Positions 14,446 through 25,107 of a DNA stretch of 64,000 bases are shown here, piece by piece (positions within the stretch are counted from its first letter, which is position 1; each line of letters opens with the position of its first letter). The translations under genes and the position numbers were made by a program. The notes below the pieces were generated by a model, which did no database searches, had not been told where the DNA came from, and saw nothing but the letters and a program-made list of their open reading frames with translations. This DNA is from Caprimulgus europaeus (Eukaryota; Chordata; Aves; Caprimulgiformes; Caprimulgidae). The stretch covers positions 9,737,501 to 9,801,500 of the forward strand of contig OU015543.1 in the NCBI GenBank assembly GCA_907165065.1. Direction: 5' to 3'.

Positions 14446-14448
14446 CTT
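14438..14448 (-). promoter_or_regulatory. YY1-type site in the BPTF 5' UTR/promoter
   Basis: On the minus strand this reads AAGATGGCGGC, the consensus for YY1. YY1 sites of this form usually lie just downstream of the start site of CpG-island genes and point along transcription, as here. That suggests a BPTF start at about 14455-14510. The ATG inside it opens a 15-codon upstream ORF (14445-14398). Confidence 0.6.
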
Positions 14449-14521
14449 GTTTCTTCGTCTCTGCCTCAGCTCGCTCCGCTCTGACTGGGGGAAGCGGCGG
14501 CGGCAGCAGGCCCCGAGCGCC

Positions 14522-14530
14522 TCACGTGAC
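14522..14530. promoter_or_regulatory. E-box TCACGTGAC (USF/MITF/TFE type)
   Basis: An extended palindromic E-box, TCACGTGAC, about 80 bases upstream of the YY1-type motif, within the region expected to be the BPTF core promoter. This flank favours USF and MITF/TFE factors over MYC. Only the motif is seen; binding is inferred. Confidence 0.45.
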
Positions 14531-14546
14531 TGGCCGCGCCCGCCAG

Positions 14547-14565
14547 CCGCCGCCAGGGGGCGCCG
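14547..14565 (+). promoter_or_regulatory. CTCF-like motif
   Basis: GCCGCCGCCAGGGGGCGCC closely matches the CTCF core (CCNNNAGGGGGCGC). It sits between the BPTF core promoter and the 43-bp minisatellite. In such GC-rich sequence a chance match is possible, so confidence is moderate. Confidence 0.45.
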
Positions 14566-14609
14566 CCGCCCGGCTAGAGCCATGTTGGAGCCGGCGCGCT
14601 GGGGCGGCT

Positions 14610-15095
14610 CCGCGCCCCCCGGGCACTGCGCGGTCTCTGCCCGCCCCGCCGGCCCCTCCGCGCCCCCCGGGCACTGCCCGCCCTACAGAGCACGGCCCTT
14701 CCGCGCCCCCCCCGGCACTGCCCGCCCCATACGACACAGCCCCTCCGCGCCCCCCGGGCACTGCCTGCCCCACAGAGCACGGCCCCTCCGCGCCCCCCGG
14801 GCACTGCCCGCCCCACACGACACAGCCCCTCCGCGCCCCCCGGGCACTGCCCGCCCCACAGAGCACGGCCCCTCCGCGCCCCCCGGGCACTGCCCGCCCC
14901 ACAGAGCACGGCCCCTCCGCGCCCACCGGGCACTGCCCGCCCCACACGACGCAGCCCCTCCGCGCCCCCCGGGCACTGCCCGCCCCACAGAGCACGGCCT
15001 CTCCGCGCCCACCGGACACTGCCCGCCCCACAGTGCACGGCCCCTCCGGGCCCACCGGGCACTGCCCGCCCCAACGCCGCTTCCTCCGCGCTCTC
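14610..15095. repeat. 43-bp GC-rich minisatellite upstream of BPTF
   Basis: The core CCGCGCCCCCCGGGCACTGC recurs at 14610, 14658, 14701, 14745, 14788, 14831, 14874, 14917, 14960, 15003 and 15046, so the spacing is almost always 43 bases, for about 11 copies. Two unit types differ in the tail: type A has CACAGAGCACGG and type B has CACACGACACAG. From 14658 they run A-B-A-B-A-A-B-A-A'. Because 43 is not a multiple of 3 and the unit lacks stops, long open frames appear on both strands. They are by-products, not genes. Confidence 0.95.
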
Positions 15096-15560
15096 TTTGC
15101 CACTGACCCCGCCACCGACACACCGGGTGTGCCCCGCCTCAGCTCACCGCCACCTGTCACCAGGCGCTGCCCCGCCACTGCCGCCCACCACGAGGCTCCC
15201 CTCAGCCCCGCCGCACCCCTCGCCCCACACACTCACCGTCTCCCCACACGTGAATAGCGACGCCTGTTGCCGGCCGGTCCTCTCTCCCCAGAGCTCGACC
15301 CGCGCACTGAGGGAAGCCCCTCGGGCTGCCACCCCTCAGCTCCAAGTCCCGCCAGCCGCGCACCCCTGCAGGGGACAGCTGTGAGCGCAGGTAGGCGATG
15401 GGCTCTGCCTTCCCCTCCGCCCCGGGCAGGGGCTCCTCACGGGGCTCTTCCCTCCCTCCAGCCAAATCCAGAGCCGCCAGCTCTCCCCTCAGGAGCGGTT
15501 TCCCCGCGCTGAGGCGGCGGCCGCGCTCCCCCGGCACCACACAGGCCCCTTTGACCGCTG

Positions 15561-18500
15561 CCATATTCACCTCTTGCCGTATTTTACTCTTCACCCATTA
15601 CGCAGAAATTAAAACCCTCTTACAGCTCACCATGACCTACCCGGGATGGGTGTAAAGCAAAATGGACTGAGGAGGTCCCACAGGGCCCCACCATTTGCGG
15701 TTTTGTCCATCTACTTTCTCTGAACTGCTATGTCTGCTGCTCGCTGGAGTGCTACCAAAAAGAGATGGGCTTCATCTATTTTGTTATTCCCTCTTGTTTT
15801 CCCATTTGCCAGAACATCCAAAGGGCTAAAAAATCTCCATAAACCAATGGCACTCTTGGGTTTCTAATGCCACCACTTGAATTCAGGATATCAAGTTTAC
15901 TGAGCAAAAAGCAATACAAATTGAAAGCTGGCCCAAGGCACGCAGGCATCTTGCATTTCTTACAACCAACCTTCCTTTTCATTGCTAAATCTACACAGCT
16001 TTGGGATCCCAGAGAGTCTGAAGTCTTACCGTTAACAAGTAAATGTGTTCACGTTTTCATTTTTCTCTCAGTCCCTTGCTTCTGTTTCTGTGCAGTGTAA
16101 ACCCCACTACTGGTCATGCCGTAAGTATGCCAGCTATATGTCCAATGTGTAATTTAATTTGCATTCTTTATAGTAATTTTTGAAGTGCCTTTTGTTCATT
16201 AACTTGTTGCTCAGGCCGAGAACCTCATTAAACCCACAAACCTGTCGCAGCGTCGAGCGTGCAACAATGTCACAATGGCACCAGGCAGCAGCAGGGTTTA
16301 GCCCAATTTGCACTCTTACATCCAGCTTTTATATTCAGTGTTGCAGCTGCACAGGCTCAGAGCCATCTTCTAAACACAGTACGATACAGACACAGCAACA
16401 GCAGTAGACAACATTGCCTAACCCCATTTTCACCTTTATACTCCATTTGTATTCTGAATCTTTCAAAGTTACCTTTAGATTGCTTACGTTGGGCTAATTT
16501 TTGCAACCTCCTACAAGGTTGCAAAGGATTATGGTAACTCTTTAAATACATGAATACACAGATACATGTTTTGAGGTATGTTATTTCACTACCTCCCTTT
16601 GTGATCTGGGAAAAAACACCTGTGAGTTCTGCCACCTATACATTCGTTGAGTATCTAACAAAGATATCTAGTGTGCCTACTGCACTAATATTCACACAGC
16701 CTGTAGCATTATGAGTGTTAACACCTCCACTGTGGATTTTGTGTACCTGTAGAAGATCAAAGGTGCTAAAAATCACTTGCTTTTGAATAGTGTGAACCAG
16801 AATACCTTGTCTCTAAATCCCATCTCTTATTTAAGATTTATCAGTTATTGATGTGAAAGTACTTACTGAATAGGACATAAATAACTTCAATTTTATAGGT
16901 GGAGAAATGAATACATAGAGAGGTATGTTAACTTCCAGAGTCAGGACTACACATTAGTCCTTTCCATCACACAGCTTAGCTCAGTACAGAGAAATCAACC
17001 AGAACCCCTTAACCTACTCGCCTACCCATGTCCACTCTAAAGAACAAAACATGTCTCCATTAGGAACTTGAAGTTCCTCATTTGAGTCTACTAATATAGT
17101 TAAATGAGCATATTTATAAGTGAGTTGAATACAACAGGAAGAGGAATTTTAGGTAGGAGGCCCTACACTGCCTCCATACTCAAGACAGATGGACAGAAAG
17201 ACTCCTTTCAAAAAGCACTTTGGAGAAGATGAATAGCCTAGTTGTTCCAAGCTGTTATCTGGATGGGTTCCTTTCTCCAAGGGTAAGGGAAAGAATTTAA
17301 GAGCCTACAGCTGGATGACATCGTTAACAACTAAGTGTACGCTCTTGCACCATTATTGAGCTGCTCTTGTCCAGTCTTTCCCTCCAAATTATTACATAAT
17401 GTGTATTAGGCACCGAATGTAAGTATTCAGCTCTGGAATGTTTCATGTACATTTAGAAGACACTAATGTGTTGCTGAGGAATGTTAGACTAGAGCTTAGC
17501 TGTAGACTAAATGAAGTCAGGCTTAGGAAGGAAGGGCTTACATTATTTTTGCTGGTGTAATTCAATATACTACTAGTTACTGTTTTATTTAGTATGACAA
17601 AAGGCCAGGTTGGATGAGGCTTTGAGCAACCTGGTCTAGTGGAAGGTGTCCCTGCTGCTGGCAGGTGGGTTGGGACTGGGTAAGCTTTAAGGTCCCTTCC
17701 AACCCAGACCAGTCTGTGATTCTATGAAAAAACAGTCTATCAATATACTGATATGCTAAGTTATATTAATATTCAATCACATTACTAACAAAAATAAGTT
17801 TTTAACATCTTACTTGCTATTCTGGACATATTTTGATGTAAGTTTGTCTTCTCTGAAGGCTTCTGTTCCCAACCACCTATTTTAAACTAGATCTCAAGAA
17901 ATCCAGCATTATACTCATCTGTCCTGTTTTCCCCTTTCCTATATGAACTTTAATTTAGTTTAACATTCAGTCCCACAAGTAGCTTATTACAAGTCAGTTT
18001 TAAGTGAACACCTAATAATAGAATCATAGAATGTACAGAATCATCAGAAGTACAATTCAATAGCTGCTGATACCTGTAATACTTTCGACTGTTGCTTTTA
18101 TAAAAAGTTGGGTTTTTTTTTAAAGAGACAGTCAAAACAAATTTAAAGCCAAGATACACATTGAAACACTGGAATTCAAGCTGTATTGGAGAAGCCGTAG
18201 AGATGAGGTTAACTTGAGGTGTTCACCCTCTGAAAAAGTACTTGGAGAAAACAGACACTGACGTAGGTAAGAATGTTCTTATTTTAAATTGGAGAATATT
18301 TGAGATTGGCTTGTTAAGAAAATTAAAAGCAACTACTGGCAGTGCCAAGAAGTACCTCTCTGTATGATTCTGCCCATTGTAGTGTTGTGGGTTTTTTTAA
18401 TTTTACTTTTACATACATTTGCCCCTGACCTCTGGTAACAGGTTATACAACTAGAACGTGTCAACTTCCAAGAGCTCCCAGTCTTTTATCCGTGCGCAGC

Positions 18501-19740
18501 TGTTTCCAAGTTACACAGCCAAAGTCCAGTGAGTTATGTGCCTCGCACTTCAGCCATGAAAAAAGGAAGAAAACGCTGTTGTTCATTCTCTGGCAGGTTT
18601 AACCTGACAAAGTTTAAGGAGCCTTTTATTCAAACAATGATTTCCACCATTCTGCTCCAAATCAAACTGGATGTCTCTTCTGTGTTCAGTAACACGTGCT
18701 TAAGTCAGCACTATGAGAGAAAAATCACTATCCAAAAAGAAGTTATTTTCAGCCAGGTTAGCTCTGTGCTCCAATCTAACAGGCAAGATACTACGCTTGC
18801 TCTGAGCTGTGCTGGCAGTTATCAGTTGCATGATCAGCTTAAAGATGTGACAAACTCACTCCAAAGTCCACAGCATTAAATTTTACCTGAATGTTATTTT
18901 TTATGCTCCTCTCCCTTTCCTGCAAAGCTCCAAGTTTATATAAGGCAAGATTTCAAGAGACGAGTATTATTAAGAGACTCTCTGCTTGAGAAAACACTCA
19001 TCTTGAGCTGATGGCAGCCTCTGACATGAAGACTGTAACAAGACACCCTATTAACTGCACTTTGCTGCTTCATTTGAGGAAGGGAGTCTAGTTCCTGCGG
19101 TACACCTCTTCCTTCTCCTTAGCTGCAGGCAGCTTCTGGATGCAGGCAGTCTTATCAGATAAGAGATGTATCAAAACAGCTTTAGATTATTGTTCTTCAA
19201 GATTTTAACTACTAACTGCCACAGAACCCTTTCCCTTCTATATATATATTTTTTTAAAGCAGCATAAGAGGACCTGGTTGGACTGGAAAATAAAGCATGA
19301 AAGGGTACACTCACAAGTTGTGGTATCACAACACAGGAGAGAGCAAGCACTGTGAGTTAGGTAACAACCCCATACCTACACTTCCCTATACCTTCCCTTC
19401 CTTTTTTAAGCAAAGTTGGTAAGTGTCAAAGTGGACAAAGTAAAACCAACTTAACAATAGAAAATCAAAGCAGCAGACTCAAATGAGTTCATCTATAATT
19501 CATAACCTGAGTGGAGATAAGAGAACTCTGAAAAATCTCATCAGAGACTTCAACTAGTAAGTAAAAAAGAAGCAATTAGAATAAAAATGTCAATTCATTG
19601 GATGAAACATCTCTCGAAGCTTTACTGTACATATCTGGCTAACTCTTTGCCAAGAATCATGTGGCATTTCAGAATGTTTTTATGATTACATATCAAAGTT
19701 ATACATGAAAATGTAAGCAAGCATCCAGCTTCTCATCCAG
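15561..19740. other. Spacer between the NOL11 3' end and the BPTF promoter
   Basis: AT-rich spacer. The only recognised element is the CR1 3' fragment at 17602-17728. The longest open frame (18529-18879, plus strand, 116 codons) matches no family I know and looks like chance. Confidence 0.7.
17602..17728 (+). mobile_element. CR1 LINE, 3' end fragment
   Basis: Contains AGGCCAGGTTGGATGAGGC, GAGCAACCTGGTCTAGTGGA, AAGGTGTCCCTGCTGCTGGC and AAGGTCCCTTCCAACCCAGA, then GTGATTCTATGA. This is the conserved 3' UTR of avian CR1 with its characteristic 3' terminal repeat instead of poly(A). It is 5'-truncated to about 127 bases, as most CR1 copies are, and carries no ORF. It is the clearest taxonomic marker in the window, pointing to a bird or other sauropsid. 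Confidence 0.95.
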
Positions 19741-19750
19741 TCAGAGAGCT

Positions 19751-19756
19751 TTTAAT
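19751..19756 (-). terminator. NOL11: Candidate NOL11 poly(A) signal (ATTAAA)
   Basis: Minus-strand ATTAAA about 160 bases past the NOL11 stop codon. No canonical AATAAA lies between it and the stop. Weak positional evidence only. Confidence 0.4.
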
Positions 19757-19914
19757 ACACGAGTTTCAAACTTACAACTTCCATGTAGCTACAGAGTAAC
19801 CGTGCTCCTCCTATGTAGAAAACAACTTTTCACATCCCCAATATGGAGTGCTAATACATCCTTGTCATAAAAGGAATCAATATAAAATAACTTTGTTAAC
19901 AACTCATTTCAAAT

Positions 19915-22900
19915 TCAAATAAGTTCCAGCACTTCAATAGAATATGTCTGACAGTCTTTCTGATGGTTAAGTCTTTGTAATTCTAGCAAACTTCCTTCAA
20001 TCTTGTTGAGTTCAGAGTAGAATCGTACCTAAAAAGAAGAAAACAGTTATTTACAGTAAAATTAAATTTAATTATTTTCATATGTTGTTCATACTGTGGA
20101 ACTATCTGTGGTTCTACAGTTTCAGGTATTTAAACCAAACACAGCAGCTTCTGAAATCAAAATGAGGAGGAGAGGCAACTACCATTTCATGTTCAGAGCA
20201 TACAGAGGAGACATTATTTGATTTACTGTATAATTTGGTTTTGTCTGCCTCTCCTCCCACCCATATTCTTAACACCCATATTCTAAATCCCTATTAAAAT
20301 GAAATAACTATCCCAAAAGATGCAACTTACTTGGGCTCTTACAAACTTATGTAGGTTCGAAAGCAAATCTTTTGCTTCTGGTAGCATCACCATAACTGTG
20401 AAGTGAGCATCAAGTAATAGGCACATCCAGTCCATAATCTGAAGACAAACAAATACATTTACACTTTAGGATATACAAATGACACAGATTTTGATTTAAA
20501 AGCTGAACTCTGAAACATGAACTTCTAATGCAAAAATGCATGGTTTCATATTTTAAGGCAGTATATTTATTTCCAAGCGTGTTGTGTAACATCTGACTTC
20601 ATACAGGTTATATTAATAGACAACACTGTAGAAAATGAATGTAGATCTCAGCTGATTTTAGATATTCACAGCTACTCACTAAAGTTACACACCACAGAAA
20701 CCAAAGGAAGTGCAACTCTTGGAGCTAGCTTCTCACCTGATTTATAGTTGGAGAGCGTGGTCCGGGAAGAGTGGTATTAATTTTTTCACTGCATTTCACA
20801 TACAGGTAGTATAAATACCTGAGAAACAGCTAAAAGTGGAAGAGTCAGAAAATTTTTAAAGGACAAACATTTATTAAATTGAGGAGATTTGTTCTCCACA
20901 CAGTAATCTTCATAAGGATTTTTTAAAACTATTTTTAAAGCAACATAGATGCCTCTACACTCTGCATTAAAAATAGGTTTTATGGTTCTCCTATAGCATC
21001 TACAGCTCGGTGTTTGAAAATTCTTGGCAATACTCAGTGTAAAGTTACATTCAGGGGTAATCAGTGTTCCAGTGATTGGGTCAGTGCAATTTAATTCAGA
21101 CACAGACTTTTGTAGGAACTTTGCTAAAAACTGGATCAACATGAACAATTTTAGTCCCAGTTCTGCTTTCAGTAGCCAACAATAAATTGATAATGGTCAA
21201 AATCAGGTGAACATCACGTTGTACTGAGCGCAAGCCGAAGATTTCTTTCTCCAGAAGAAGAAATCAGGGAGATGGATCAGTGTTAAGATCAAGATCATTT
21301 GTTCTGATGTGAGGGTTGGTTTTTGGTGTCTTTTGAATCACTATATGCTCAAGTACCACGGTACATACAGTTCTTGTAATTGTATTTCAGGTTTTGAAGG
21401 ACAGGGGAGTTTGGTTTTGTTTTTAAACTGAGAGGATTTGTGATTGAATACTTGAGTTTGATTTGTATTATGTTTAGTATTTTACACAGTGTACAGTTTG
21501 TTTCTCATATTTTCTTAACTTCTATTTCTGATGGAACTACATTAGCATGTCTCATTCCTTTCTTAAAAAACATCCAAATCAAGAAAAGGTACAATACTTG
21601 CTATCAAAATATGAACATCTTCCAAGTAGACTGGGTCATACAGAGGGTTTCTTACTTACAGTTTCTAATACAAGCAAGGACTACAAATAGTTCCATATAT
21701 ATGTAGAAAAACGTGATATTTGTTAACACTAAATCTCATCAGGCATCTTAATTTCATTTTCATGCATTAGTTTGATTCAGACTCCAGTAGGAGTAGCAAG
21801 TTTCTGATATACAATTAATATTCTGATATACTCTTCCCTATACCTCTCCCCAAAATAATACAGGCTTTAATTTTTTTTAATTTTAACATACTTACAACAG
21901 CTTGCTGAGCTGGAAGATTTTTCAGATGAGGCAAAAGAAATGTTTCACTGTAAGCTGAATGGAGTACAGCATTTCTGTGCAGTACTATTAAGGAAATAAA
22001 ATTGCAGGAAAAAATACCAGTTTCTACAAACTGAAGTGAATTCTCATTAAAATATTTCTGTAGGTTCCCTGAGAGAGGTCTTATTTCAGCCTTTTGAGTC
22101 TCCCTTATTTGTATCATGAAATATATATGGCAACTGAACTATCAAATACAGTTGGAACAATTCTGTGCACTCCAAGTATGTAATTGGCTAACACGTTTCA
22201 ACAGGCACATTCAAATCACTGATGCCATTTTCTCCTGAACAGACAAACTTTTATTACACTTTTGCAATAATATAAGTTTAAAAAGTTAACTGTTTCTATT
22301 TATATTTTAAACAATTTTTCTACTGAGTAGGAACTTCTCTTATCGGAACGTCTCAGAAATTTTCACCAGTAACAGAACAAACATCTTTTAGTAATAGTAA
22401 ATACAAACAATCCCCTCACATAGAATGCACTGACTTTCCTTCATTAAAACAGACAGAGGATACAATAACGCTGCCTTCTGCGGTCCAACGGGGCAGAATT
22501 CACCAGCAGGTGCCCGATGAGTTTCCTTTGTGATTTTAGTCTCCCAAATGTCTTGTTCCAGCTCCGCATTGAAACCATTTTCTACAATTTCAGTCTTAAC
22601 TTCTTTGTTGTTGAGTTCAACATCAATATAACAGATTACAGATTCTAGGTTCACATCTATTCTTTGAAGGTAGGATTCACTAATGCTGTAGAAGAAAATT
22701 CCAGACATTTGAAACTTTTAATTATTAGCTTTAAAATCAGCAGTGCTGTCAACCCAACAGTAGTACACACTATGAACTCTTTGAAGCTTACTATGAAAGT
22801 AAAAACCTATACTAAAATATAGCCCTGCAGAATGAATAAAGGCCATGAGAGAACAGTTAATATTTTGTAGTTACTAACCTTGAACCTGCTCTTTTATTCA

Positions 22901-25072
22901 AACAACGTAAGTTACTGTATTTTTAGACTTTCTGTCATGGGCTGATTTAAAGGTTATACCCCATTGTATTCTGACATTAGTGGAACTTCTTCAACCCATA
23001 AGACACTTATGGGATTTTCCTAATACTTAGGAATAAAATATTTGGCAATTCTAAGGTAGGAAATTAAGAATGTTTCTAATTAAAAAAAAAGGATCCTTTC
23101 TGCTCTGGAAGCCTAGATGAACAGTTACAACAGTCTTCTTGTTACAGTGCCTACTTAGAACTTCATCCTTTTTGGGATATGAAAACTGGTTTTTTTTGTT
23201 GTGAATTTACAAGAGTTGATCTTTTTTTGTGGGCTTCTTACCCAGGTAAGTTCCCAATGAAGTCTGTTGCACAGTAAACAGCTGTAACAACATATGTAGA
23301 AGTATACAAATACCATTCCAGCCAGCAGTGTTACCACTAGGCATGTTCATTTAACTACCATTTAAACAGTTTTCAGAATATAAAACAGACATCTAGTAAA
23401 AGGTTTGTCAGTCTGCATGACTGCAACATACACTGTACTCAGAATTAAGAATTTAATGCACAATAATTTAATGCACAATATTAATTGCTTATCTACAAAG
23501 TTAAAACCATTCTCAGCAACACACAGCTTCTTATTAAGGGGCTTGGTTTGGTAAAGAAGTAGTAGAAAAAAAAGTTATTCCAACTTACCTTAAAAATAGT
23601 TTCAAGCATGCATAAGTAATTTCTTCAGGAATATCTGGAAACTGCTGTAAGCAGACTTGTAAGAGATGCACATCTTTTTTCTCCAAAGCAACAGGCATTA
23701 AATCTGGACATAAACTGTAAGAATATGAAAAGAATAGGCTGCATAGTTCACACCCACTGAAAACTGCACTGACAACTAATGCAGAAGTATTAACCTTGTT
23801 TTACACAAAAATCCATCTGGGAAGTGTCAGCTTCACCAGAAAATAAGCATAAGCACCTTTGATAGAAAATTCTGATAATTCAAGAGTGCTTTAAAAAGAA
23901 CTAGATTTCTACTTTAAAAAAAATATTATTTTTAAAGACTATTCCTTACAATTAAAAAAATACAGAATCATCATCACCTGTAAGACAAGTCTCGAGTCTG
24001 GACTATCTGTAGCAGGAAATTTTGAGGGTAGTACTTTGGATTTGTTTTACATCTGTTTATAAGGGCAGTTATTACACATCCAATGGTGGCTTGGAGGTCT
24101 GGCATCTGTGCTTTTGACATCAATTGTCTCAATTCATCTTCAAATACAGTTGTAGAAGCATCCTGGAAATAACAAATGCTGTGTAACTCAGAAGTACAAG
24201 GCATAGATTTGAGAATTATACTGTTACTAATTAAACCGAGCAAAACCAGACTTATTTTGGAATTCAAGCTAAAAAAAAGCCCTCACTACTCAGTGTTTTG
24301 GTAGACTCTCAAGCATGAGAGCCAAATGAGGGTGATTACTCACTCTCAACTCAAGGTAAGCAGTATCTTTCAAGAATTGCTCAGGGATTATTTGCCTGTT
24401 ACTGCAGTAACTTTACCAAGATATCCAGCCACAGCTGAACTGTAGGTACATTCTCACAGGAAGGGATGCAACTTGAGCTATCACAACACTTGCAGCACAC
24501 TTTAGAAAGGAACTAAACAGCTTATTGCTGTATTTGCAGTGGAATTCCTAACATTCTAACTTTCTAGATCCAAAATGTCTTCAATAAAATTAAAGCCATA
24601 TATAAGAATCCCAAAAAAATTCAGGTGAAACATCCTCCCACTTTACTGACTGTAAGAGAAGTTTTTAATTAAAAATGAACAATTTGTGCAAGTTTTCAGA
24701 ACTCAGATAGCTATTATAAGCCCTGTATGGTACAGTTCTAGAACACATTCCTATGACAAAAACTTTAATTTCACCATAGCCAAATACTATTCTAGCACAA
24801 TAATAGCAAGGGTAATAATAACTAATATCCCCCAACTCATCTGTTTAAGGCAGCTTTGTCAACTTGATACATGCAAAAAGATAAAAGCTTAAGAGACAAC
24901 TAGAATATTCTGGGTGTCTAAAACACCAGGATATTTGCTTTACTTACTTTTAGATTTAGTAAGAGTTGCCCAACTGATAAGGAATCTGGCTGTGCTTTAG
25001 CAACAGTGTTCCTTTTTGATCTTAACTGTTATGAAGAAAAACAAAAAGTTATTATTCAGCTCCAAAAAGATG

Positions 25073-25107
<35 letters not shown>

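Larger units (their letters stand above)
13590..15560. other. CpG island over the BPTF 5' end
   Basis: GC-rich sequence dense in CpG covers BPTF coding exon 1, its 5' UTR, the putative start site and about 1 kb upstream. Composition changes sharply to AT-rich just past 15560 and below 13590. A CpG island here is expected for a widely expressed chromatin gene. The upstream half consists largely of the 43-bp minisatellite, so part of the CpG content comes from repeat expansion. Confidence 0.85.

Noticed and set aside
14522..15232. Several long minus-strand frames of repeated Gly/Arg/Ala-Val-Leu-Cys pattern
   Set aside because: They read the 43-bp array in different phases. A repeat whose length is not a multiple of three gives the same peptide pattern in every frame.
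13623..15257. Plus-strand open frame of 544 codons
   Set aside because: It is the complement of BPTF exon 1 plus the 43-bp minisatellite. Composition and lack of stops come from GC-rich repeats, and it is not like any protein family.
18014..18045. AATAGAATCATAGAATG, resembling a reversed CR1 terminus
   Set aside because: Too short, and the CR1 body does not follow.
18529..18879. Plus-strand open frame of 116 codons in the spacer
   Set aside because: No recognisable domain, splice context or conservation signal. The length is expected by chance in a window this long.
20786..21148. Minus-strand open frame of 120 codons next to NOL11 exon 16
   Set aside because: NOL11 reads this region in another frame and only from 20829 down. 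The rest is intron.
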